A DNA stretch of 6,510 nt, taken from the NCBI GenBank assembly GCA_038242095.1, contig JBBSSJ010000267.1:1-6510 (forward strand). Direction: 5' to 3'. This DNA is from Persicitalea sp038242095 (lineage in GTDB: Bacteria > Bacteroidota > Bacteroidia > Cytophagales > Spirosomataceae). Below are positions 1 through 5,192 of the stretch, in pieces; the stretch's first letter is position 1; the number at the start of each line of letters is the position of its first letter. Below the pieces are notes generated by a model, which was not told where the DNA came from, made no database searches, and was given only the letters and a program-made list of their open reading frames with translations. A program made the translations under genes and the position numbers.

Positions 1-14
1 ACTAATTGGTATGT
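1..14. promoter_or_regulatory. operator-like half-palindrome upstream of tetR
   Basis: Bases 1-10 (ACTAATTGGT) form a near-perfect inverted repeat with one mismatch. The right half continues as AATTGGTATGT (4-14). The same 11 bases occur in the core of the perfect palindrome at 649-692. The element lies just upstream of the TetR gene's -7 box, a usual place for an autoregulatory TetR operator. The left half would extend beyond the window edge, so its full symmetry cannot be judged. That the TetR protein binds here is inference. Confidence 0.45.
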
Positions 15-19
15 TATGC

Positions 20-27
20 TATTTTTG
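20..27 (+). promoter_or_regulatory. Bacteroidota -7 element (TAnnTTTG) of tetR
   Basis: TATTTTTG is an exact match to the Bacteroidota sigma-factor -7 consensus TAnnTTTG. Transcription would begin roughly at 30-35, leaving a short leader before the ATG at 44. The matching -33 element would lie outside the window. The box sits inside the longer reading frame that opens at ATG 11, which favours ATG 44 as the true start of the regulator. Confidence 0.5.
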
Positions 28-43
28 TATATTCGCTCCTAAT

Positions 44-631
44 ATGGATACCAGAACCGATATACTCCTCAAAAACTACGATGCGCTTCGATTGAACGGC
101 TATCAAGGCTTGCGTCCTGACAAGGAATTGGCTGACATGGGCCTAACTAAGGGCGCGCTCTACCACCATTTTGAAAACAAGATCGACTTAGCCTACGCGA
201 TTGTAGACGAGCTCATTCTGCCTAGATACCTATTAGTATGGAAAGCATTCTCGGAGTCAGAAACGGGTTTTACCGCCCTACTAAAAACTACCCTGGAGAG
301 CTACCTGAATTGGATGGATGAGGATGCGCCGTATCTGCTGGGATGTATTCTGGCTAACCTCACGCAGGAGATGGTGCCGCTGGATGAAGGGTTCCGAAAG
401 CGGGTAAAGTACATCACCATGAGTATGCAGGAAATGGTTGAGCGGGGTATCAAGAACGCTCAGCTAGCAGGCGAGTTTTCGCTGGATATCAATCCTACCC
501 AATTCGCTTTTTTTATATTGGCATCGATCGAAGGGGGATTCAGCATGGCAAAGGCGACACAAAGTAAAGCGGCGCTGGGTATGGTCATTAAACAACTGAC
601 CTCGATGGCAGACTTGGCTACAGTACGTTGA
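44..631 (+). CDS. TetR/AcrR family transcriptional regulator
   Basis: A 195-residue one-domain-plus-sensor repressor of the TetR type. The N-terminal helix-turn-helix is clear at about residues 20-45: a turn ending in GLTKGALYHHF followed by ENKIDL, the classic recognition-helix signature of the family. The rest (about 50-195) is the all-helical ligand-binding and dimerisation region, which is too variable to predict an inducer. Length fits the family (about 190-210). I prefer ATG 44 over ATG 11 because the -7 box and operator-like repeat occupy 1-27, and the extra 11 residues from ATG 11 are hydrophobic and unlike a TetR N-terminus. No target gene lies next to it on the same strand: the downstream gap is non-coding and the next genes run convergently. 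It may repress itself and genes outside the window to the left. Family call is firm; the target is unknown. Confidence 0.9.
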   Translation: MDTRTDILLKNYDALRLNGYQGLRPDKELADMGLTKGALYHHFENKIDLAYAIVDELILPRYLLVWKAFSESETGFTALLKTTLESYLNWMDEDAPYLLGCILANLTQEMVPLDEGFRKRVKYITMSMQEMVERGIKNAQLAGEFSLDINPTQFAFFILASIEGGFSMAKATQSKAALGMVIKQLTSMADLATVR

Positions 632-909
632 TATTCAGAGGAATGTTTGATAGGAAGCCCCACATACCAATTGGTATGTGGGGCTTCCTATCTTGCTGTT
701 CGCTGTTTTTTGATACTATTGAAAGCATCCATCCACGACTTGGCTGTGTATTAATTTCCGGGAGAAAATTCCCAGCGCGCGCTACATCCAAACCACAGAC
801 GTCTGTTACGCTGGTTGGCTAGTTTCCCATCGCTGATTAGCTGGGCGATGATCCCTGGTTCTGTTTCTTCGCGCGTATTCTTGGTACGCAAATGCAGGCG
901 ATCGAAGTC
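632..909. other. intergenic region between convergent genes
   Basis: This 278-bp stretch lies between the tetR stop and the stop of the DUF4401-like gene. It contains the 44-bp perfect palindrome (649-692), a T run at 706-711, and a short 12-bp perfect palindrome ACAGACGTCTGT at 795-806. I find no convincing gene. The short + strand frame at 628-822 has no recognisable domain and runs through the palindrome. Confidence 0.6.
649..692. repeat. perfect 44-bp palindrome with operator-like core
   Basis: Bases 649-670 are the exact reverse complement of 671-692, with no spacer; the symmetry breaks at 648/693. The centre, ACATACCAATTGGTATGT (662-679), shares AATTGGTATGT with the region upstream of tetR (4-14). 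In RNA it would form a very stable hairpin 17 nt after the tetR stop, so it may end tetR transcription. The nearest T run (706-711) is 13 nt beyond the stem, which is not classic for an intrinsic terminator. The core may instead, or also, be a second binding site for the TetR protein. The symmetry is seen directly; both roles are inference. Confidence 0.8.
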
Positions 910-2064
910 CTAATAAGATTGACCGCTACCGACGCCCCCAAAATCGCCTCCCCCAAATTGTGGACCCGACGGACTTTGCGAAGCATCGTGCCCAACTTCC
1001 GTTGCCACGATAGTTGCGGCAAGCGTCGCAAATTCTGATCCATCCTCCGGGGCGTAGACGAAGCGATGTTTGGGTTTTTCTAAATAGCGCATAGCCACAA
1101 CCGCCAATACCAATCCCGCCAACCCCAGCAAAGCCGAGGCCCAATCGCCGGGAATGAAGAGATAGTAATGGTGCAACGTGACGAGCGAAGCTACCATAGA
1201 ACCGCTACCCAGTATGAGCAATATCTGATCGCGCCAGCGAACCGCCAGGTAAATATAGAGTAGCGGAATAGCAAAGGTGAGAAACCAGAAAATACCCGAT
1301 AACGCCACCTCTGGCGAAGGGCCGGTAAGCTCGTTGATTGCCGCGTTGTCCTCCCGCACGACGAAATAGTTTCCGGCGGCATAGCACACCGTTATGGCTG
1401 CGATGCGCACCCAGCGAAGGGCCGTATGCCAATAAAAACTACGATCTCGCTGCAAGAATCGCTGGACGAAATACCAGATCAATGCTGCATACATTATAGC
1501 AAGAAACGGCAGGAGTAATTTCCCCCAAGAAAAATTCATCGCCAAAGTAGCCAACACAAAGAGGCCCGTCAGCAAAGTGCCCGCCGCAATCAGCGGCTCG
1601 CCGTAGCGGTAGATCAAGAACAGCAAAAGCGGTAAGTACATTAGACCCAGTATCCAGGCCGCGAGCCCGAGGTGGTCGATGAAATTGGATAGCGATGGGG
1701 CGATGGACAACGCGATGGCGTATAACATGGCATTGTCGATACCCGAGAAATGCAGTTTACGATCCTTGATTAGAAAGTTCAGGAAGAAAAATACGGCTAT
1801 TCCAAAGATCGGCCCCAGGAAGTTTTCGGCAAAGCTGGTGTCGATCGTGAAAAGCGCGAACAAACCGAGCGCGGACGAGAGCGCAAACACCGTAAAGACG
1901 AACAACCCGATCCATAAAAACCAGCCGGGCTGGTAGGGCAGGGGCGCGTAGGTTAGGTCGATGGCTTCGTGCTGGGCCTCGGTAATCAGCTTTTTCTGCG
2001 CCCAACCTCCGGCCAGCTTCTGTACCCATTGGTTTTTGAGGAGCGTTTCGTCGTATGCTTTCAA
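910..2064 (-). CDS. polytopic membrane protein, DUF4401-like, TTG start
   Basis: A 384-residue integral membrane protein. After a soluble N-terminus (1-47, Lys/Glu/Gln rich) there are about ten hydrophobic segments, near residues 48-72, 83-99, 111-128, 133-151, 157-176, 181-202, 218-235, 255-275, 280-297 and 305-325. A soluble tail (326-384) ends in a Gly-rich stretch, GGGDFGGVGSGQSY, a style of C-terminus found in several bacterial membrane DUF families. Size, topology and position directly after a DUF2157-like gene suggest the DUF4401 group, whose function is unknown. The only plausible start is TTG at 2064: the frame is closed by TGA at 2097-2095 upstream, and the first in-frame ATG is at about residue 113, inside the membrane part. 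It follows the upstream gene by 74 bp on the same strand and is probably the last gene of that operon. The coding call is firm; the family name is tentative. Confidence 0.8.
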   Translation of the reverse strand: MKAYDETLLKNQWVQKLAGGWAQKKLITEAQHEAIDLTYAPLPYQPGWFLWIGLFVFTVFALSSALGLFALFTIDTSFAENFLGPIFGIAVFFFLNFLIKDRKLHFSGIDNAMLYAIALSIAPSLSNFIDHLGLAAWILGLMYLPLLLFLIYRYGEPLIAAGTLLTGLFVLATLAMNFSWGKLLLPFLAIMYAALIWYFVQRFLQRDRSFYWHTALRWVRIAAITVCYAAGNYFVVREDNAAINELTGPSPEVALSGIFWFLTFAIPLLYIYLAVRWRDQILLILGSGSMVASLVTLHHYYLFIPGDWASALLGLAGLVLAVVAMRYLEKPKHRFVYAPEDGSEFATLAATIVATEVGHDASQSPSGPQFGGGDFGGVGSGQSY

Positions 2065-2074
2065 GAGAAGGATT

Positions 2075-2130
2075 AAGGGTTGGTGGTGAAAAGGTCAACG
2101 GTACGGGCGAGCCTTGTGTGGTCAACCCTT
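2075..2130. repeat. inverted and direct repeats between the two membrane-protein genes
   Basis: AAGGGTTG (2075-2082) and CAACCCTT (2123-2130) are perfect inverted repeats, extended by two G-T pairs, with about 40 bases between them. GGTCAAC occurs twice in direct orientation (2093-2099 and 2120-2126). The element fills most of the 74-bp gap upstream of the TTG start of the DUF4401-like gene. It could be a weak RNA hairpin that tunes downstream expression or processing, but the loop is long and the match may be chance. Confidence 0.3.
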
Positions 2131-2138
2131 CAAGAAAC

Positions 2139-3113
2139 TCACGACTTGCTTTTGGTAAGGATTTTCTTGTAGCGGAGGAAAAAATAGATCACGCCGACCG
2201 TGCTGGCCATGAAGTAAAAGGGAGCAAGCGCGTAGATGGCGTCTTCAAATATATTGTCGAAAAGCAGGTAAGTAAGCCCGGTGTAGGCAAAAACGACGCT
2301 AATGAGCAGAAACAAAAGAGACTCTCCTTTTAGCGCTTGCAGAAAGAAATACCAGCAGCCCATACCCAGCAACGCCGCAAAAGCCAATTGCCAGGCGTCC
2401 ATCCTGAACATGCCGCCCAGGCTGGCCGTCAGGTAAAGCGTTCCCGCCAGCAGCAGGTAGGTGTAGCTAAAATGCGGCTTGACACCGCGCCGTTCCAGCC
2501 ACCAGGAAACACCAACGGCGATAGCGCCAAAAATCAGTGCGCTGCGGATAACGGCCGGGTCGGAAAAGTCGTTTTTGACCAGCAATGCACTGGGCGTGGC
2601 CGTCAGCCCTACCCAGGACGCCAAAGCTGTGAGCGCCAGCGAAAGCACCCCCTGATGGTCGAAGCGGTAAGCCAGGAAAAAGAAAGATACCGCCGGGATG
2701 ACCGTCGCCAGTCCGTAGCGCGTCCCGAATAGCTCGTACTGGTACTGGGCGTAACCTTCGAGTGCCAGAAAGAGTAAACAGCCCAGCAGTAATATTATGT
2801 CGAAGTAAGATGCCGATTGTTGGACCTGACCCGGCCGATAGGCGGCACCTTTCCCGAACACGTACCCGAAGCAAGCTACCGTCGCGAGCGCCAGCAACCC
2901 GATCAACACCGAATGCTCGATGGTGTCGATATTCTGATAAATCACCAAGCCCAGCCCGCCCACAAAAGCCGAGATGGAGGCATAGACCATTGTCCGCAGA
3001 AACACAAAAAGCGACACGGGCTTATCTCGCTCATAGGCTTCAATTGACACATGCTGCCCAGAACCGATCAATTCTTTCGCTTCCAGCTCATCAAGAAATA
3101 AGGATTTATTCAT
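2139..3113 (-). CDS. polytopic membrane protein, DUF2157-like
   Basis: A 324-residue membrane protein. A soluble N-terminal part (1-38) contains a short helical stretch (FLDELEAKELI ... SIEAYERDK) resembling the leader of DUF2157 proteins. It is followed by about ten hydrophobic segments, near 40-60, 67-86, 103-121, 132-149, 154-173, 189-206, 216-234, 240-260, 265-285 and 293-313. The C-terminus is short and basic (RYKKILTKSKS), suggesting a cytoplasmic end. I chose ATG 3113 (MNKSLFLDEL) over the in-frame ATG at 3134 because the extra residues (MGPNPFY) are encoded by the palindrome TTTGGGCCCAAA and look like untranslated leader. The gene starts 79 bp after the sulfite-oxidase-like gene and precedes the DUF4401-like gene, all on one strand. 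No good promoter was seen in the 79-bp gap, so co-transcription is likely. DUF2157 and DUF4401 proteins are known to be encoded together; neither has an assigned function. Confidence 0.8.
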   Translation of the reverse strand: MNKSLFLDELEAKELIGSGQHVSIEAYERDKPVSLFVFLRTMVYASISAFVGGLGLVIYQNIDTIEHSVLIGLLALATVACFGYVFGKGAAYRPGQVQQSASYFDIILLLGCLLFLALEGYAQYQYELFGTRYGLATVIPAVSFFFLAYRFDHQGVLSLALTALASWVGLTATPSALLVKNDFSDPAVIRSALIFGAIAVGVSWWLERRGVKPHFSYTYLLLAGTLYLTASLGGMFRMDAWQLAFAALLGMGCWYFFLQALKGESLLFLLISVVFAYTGLTYLLFDNIFEDAIYALAPFYFMASTVGVIYFFLRYKKILTKSKS

Positions 3114-3152
3114 ATAAAAAGGGTTTGGGCCCAAAGGGAACCGCGTTAACTT

Positions 3153-3195
3153 TCATCACTCATCACTGGTGCGCCAGCCCGGTCATCACTCATCA
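3153..3195. repeat. 13-bp direct repeat at the 3' end of the oxidoreductase gene
   Basis: TCATCACTCATCA occurs at 3153-3165 and again at 3183-3195, exactly 30 bp apart. On the coding (-) strand this reads TGATGAGTGATGA. The copy at 3183-3195 includes the TGA stop of the sulfite-oxidase-like gene. Each copy is itself built from TCA/CATCA units. Between the copies is a short CTGG ... CCAG inverted repeat (3166-3177). No function can be assigned. Confidence 0.6.
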
Positions 3196-3882
3196 TTCCT
3201 CCTCATATCGATCTTCCTGCCATGGATAAGCCGTATTGGAATACCCCCGTCCTTCCCAAAACCCTTTTTTATCCTCATTCATGAAGTGAATGCGCTTGAT
3301 CCACTTGGCACCCTTCCAGGCGTATAGCTGCGGCGTGATGACGCGGGCAGGACCGCCGTGGTCACGGGATAGTGGCTGACCGTCGGCGGTGTGAACCACC
3401 AGGACGTCGGGCTTGAGGGCTTCTTCCAGCGGTAGGTTGGTCGCGTAGGTGTCGTAGCCATAAAACATCACGTGCGTAGCCGATTCTTTGGGCTGCGCCA
3501 AAGCCGCCAAATCAATCATCCGAACGCCCACCCAGGGCACATCCATCCGCGACCAGGTGGTCACGCAATGGAAATCGCTGATATCATCGGTTTGGGGCAA
3601 ATCCAAAAACCCGTCCCATTTAAGCGTGACGGGATGCTCGACTTCGCCGCTAATGTACAACCGCCAGCGCTCCAGCGAGATATCGGGTTTGTAGCCCAAG
3701 TCGAGCACGGGCCACTTTACGGTTTCGATCTGGCCCACGGGCAACTTGGGCATCCCGTGGCGGTTGTTCGGTCCGGTACCCTGCGGCAGGTCATCGGCCA
3801 CCGAAGGCGTTTTGCGCATCCGCTCAGCGTACCGCTCTCGCAACCTCATCCGCGCCGCGATTATTTTTTCTTGTTTATGCAT
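3193..3882 (-). CDS. sulfite-oxidase-like molybdopterin-dependent oxidoreductase
   Basis: A 229-residue protein matching the heme-free sulfite oxidase/MsrP catalytic fold (COG2041), in the short cytosolic 'sulfite oxidase-like oxidoreductase' subgroup. The putative molybdenum-ligating cysteine is Cys106 in DFHCVTTWS. The later pterin-site signature runs through 175-198 with HGGPARVITPQLYAWKG and KWIKRI. The N-terminus is basic and helical (many Arg/Lys) with no twin-arginine or Sec signal, unlike periplasmic MsrP, so a cytoplasmic location is expected. It lacks the heme domain and the C-terminal dimerisation domain of eukaryotic sulfite oxidase. Substrate and electron acceptor are unknown; peptide methionine sulfoxide and sulfite are family precedents only. 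It is the first gene of a probable three-gene operon with two membrane proteins. ATG 3882 is used; ATG at residue 12 is an alternative start. Family call is firm. Confidence 0.92.
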   Translation of the reverse strand: MHKQEKIIAARMRLRERYAERMRKTPSVADDLPQGTGPNNRHGMPKLPVGQIETVKWPVLDLGYKPDISLERWRLYISGEVEHPVTLKWDGFLDLPQTDDISDFHCVTTWSRMDVPWVGVRMIDLAALAQPKESATHVMFYGYDTYATNLPLEEALKPDVLVVHTADGQPLSRDHGGPARVITPQLYAWKGAKWIKRIHFMNEDKKGFWEGRGYSNTAYPWQEDRYEEE

Positions 3883-3975
3883 TGTTTAGGGGTATGGTAG
3901 CGGTGGGGTATTAGGGGCAAAGATCCAAAGGGGAAGGGTAGACGGGGGAAAGGTTAAATTACGGTTAAGAGATTA

Positions 3976-4003
3976 GAAAAATTAAATTGTCATTAGGTTT
4001 AAT
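3976..4003 (-). terminator. weak AT-rich terminator candidate after the TPR gene
   Basis: On the - strand ATTAAA (4003-3998) pairs with TTTAAT (3986-3981) across an 11-base loop, followed at once by TTTT. It lies about 40 bp past the stop of the TPR gene, where a terminator is expected. The stem is short and purely A-T, so it would be weak and may just reflect an AT-rich spacer. Confidence 0.25.
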
Positions 4004-4041
4004 ATTTTGAAACCCTGATTTTCCTTTCACTCTTTCACCCC

Positions 4042-5047
4042 TTAATACCCTTTCGCTTCCTGTCTTACCGACTTGTATTGGGTGAGGTTCAGGCATTTTT
4101 TGTAGTACTCTTTGGCCTGGGCACGGTTGCCGCTGCGGTCGGCAATGCGGGCCAGACCGGCGTAAGCCATCGCGTGGTACTCTTTAGTGTATTGGGCGTC
4201 GGGCTGAATTTTCAGGGCGGCAAGATAATAGTTTCGGGCTTCGGCGTCATTTTTGGCTTTTTTTTCCTGCAAATACCCATCGAAAAAATGCCAGGCGATG
4301 GGGTAGAAGCTGTTCTTTATTTTTTTGAGTTCGGGTAAAAAGCGTTCACCTTCGTCGTAGCGCCCGGCCAGTAGTAGCGCCTGCGTATGAATCATCCTGA
4401 AAACCGGGTTGCGCGGGTACGTGCTCACCAGCGGCGCGGTGTAGCGAATCGCCAGGTCGGGCCGTGTTTCGTGGTCGAGGTAGGTCTGGGCCAGAATGTA
4501 GGCCGCCTCCACGCGGGTAATCGTGGCTTTACGGGTGGCAAGATCGAGCTGCTTAAGGCCCAGGGATTTGTTTCCATCTTTAAAAAAAAATCATCAGCGG
4601 CCGCACAATAGCATGGTCTTCCGGATAGGCTTCCACGTAATAATTGTAGGTCCCGGCGATAAACAGGTACTCGGGGTTGCGGTCGGTCAGTTCCAGGGCT
4701 TCAGTTTCGGGATCTTCGCTGTTTTTACCGTAGTGCTTTTCCACCGCCGCCAGGCACTGATTCAAATTTTGTAGATACTCCTTAACTTTTACCTTATTAT
4801 CCTGCACGGGCAGATACTGCCAATACAACTGAAAGGCGCGCATGAAATACGTGACCGGATGGCCGGGATACTTCTGCCGCACGATTGGAACAATGCGCTC
4901 GACTTCGCCAAATTCGTAATTATAAACATGATCAATGCCCTCCTGAATCAGTACCATCGTGGGCGCGTCATCCAGGATCTGCCCCTTCGCCGGAACAAAT
5001 GGTAACCATAGCAAACCCGAAAAAAATATTAAAAATCTGATTCTCAT
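4042..5047 (-). pseudogene. secreted TPR-repeat protein, split by a +1 frameshift at an A9/T9 tract
   Basis: Two - strand frames join into one gene. The first codes 155 residues from ATG 5047: a Sec-type signal sequence (basic start, hydrophobic FLIFFSGLLWLPFV, likely cut near AKGQ), then helical segments. It stops just after a run of nine T on the coding strand (4590-4582). Removing one T continues the frame as KDGNKSLGLKQLDLATRK... into the second frame, with no other stop until 4042. The restored protein is 334 residues. TPR-like helix pairs are visible, for example AAYILAQTYL, the 'YPRNPVFRMIHTQALLLAGRY' region, and YHAMAYAGLARIADRSGNRAQAKEYYKKC near the end. The spacing and the DGNK..GL motif recall TTC39/Iml2-like TPR proteins, tentatively. 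It probably acts as an exported scaffold or carrier; no partner is evident. The frameshift may be a sequencing error, phase variation, transcriptional slippage or true decay. It is divergent from the M16 gene. Confidence 0.8.
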
Positions 5048-5068
5048 AAGGTACCAACCAGTCGATCG

Positions 5069-5100
5069 TTTGCGTGTATGCAGTGGTAGCACTAGCTTTG
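5069..5100 (+). promoter_or_regulatory. Bacteroidota-type promoter for the M16-ispF pair
   Basis: TTTG at 5069-5072 is a -33 element and TAGCTTTG at 5093-5100 is an exact TAnnTTTG -7 element, with 20 bases between them, a spacing typical of Bacteroidota promoters. Transcription would start near 5105 and give a leader of about 85-90 nt before the ATG at 5193. A weaker -7-like box, TGACTTTG (5126-5133), lies downstream. No comparable promoter was found on the - strand for the TPR gene. Confidence 0.6.
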
Positions 5101-5126
5101 TTGAAAACACGAACTACTACTTCATT

Positions 5127-5163
5127 GACTTTGGATTCAAGAAAGAGCTTTGAATCTAAAGTC
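5127..5163 (+). other. strong hairpin in the leader of the M16 gene
   Basis: GACTTTGGATTCAA (5127-5140) pairs with TTGAATCTAAAGTC (5150-5163) over 14 positions, one of them a G-U pair, around a 9-base loop (5141-5149). It lies between the predicted promoter and the M16 start codon, so it would form in the mRNA leader. No T run follows on either strand, so it does not look like an intrinsic terminator. It could stabilise the transcript or be part of an intergenic repeat. Confidence 0.55.
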
Positions 5164-5166
5164 CAA

Positions 5167-5184
5167 CATCTAACATCTAACATC
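5167..5184. repeat. CATCTAA heptamer repeat
   Basis: CATCTAACATCTAACATC is two and a half copies of a 7-base unit, directly after the hairpin at 5127-5163 and 9 bp before the M16 start codon. Being heptameric it would keep no reading frame. I read it as an intergenic simple repeat of a kind I associate with Cytophagales genomes (from memory, unchecked). Confidence 0.6.
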
Positions 5185-5192
5185 CATATTTG

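Noticed and set aside
649..711. Palindrome plus T run as a canonical intrinsic terminator of tetR.
   Set aside because: The six-T run begins 13 nt after the stem instead of directly behind it, so I annotate it as a palindrome with possible terminator function only.
795..806. Palindrome ACAGACGTCTGT as an operator.
   Set aside because: It is short, not near a promoter or start codon, and has no second copy in the window.
628..822. Short + strand frame of 64 codons after tetR.
   Set aside because: It runs through the 44-bp palindrome, overlaps the tetR stop, and shows no domain or good start context.
751..909. An open frame of 52 codons continues in frame after the TAG stop of the DUF4401-like gene, suggesting stop readthrough or a lost C-terminus.
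   Set aside because: The protein already ends in a natural-looking Gly-rich tail, the extension has no recognisable domain, and an open run of this length is not rare by chance.
3918..3925. Possible - strand -7 box (GATCTTTG) for the oxidoreductase gene.
   Set aside because: One mismatch to TAnnTTTG and no visible -33 element at the right distance; too weak to annotate.
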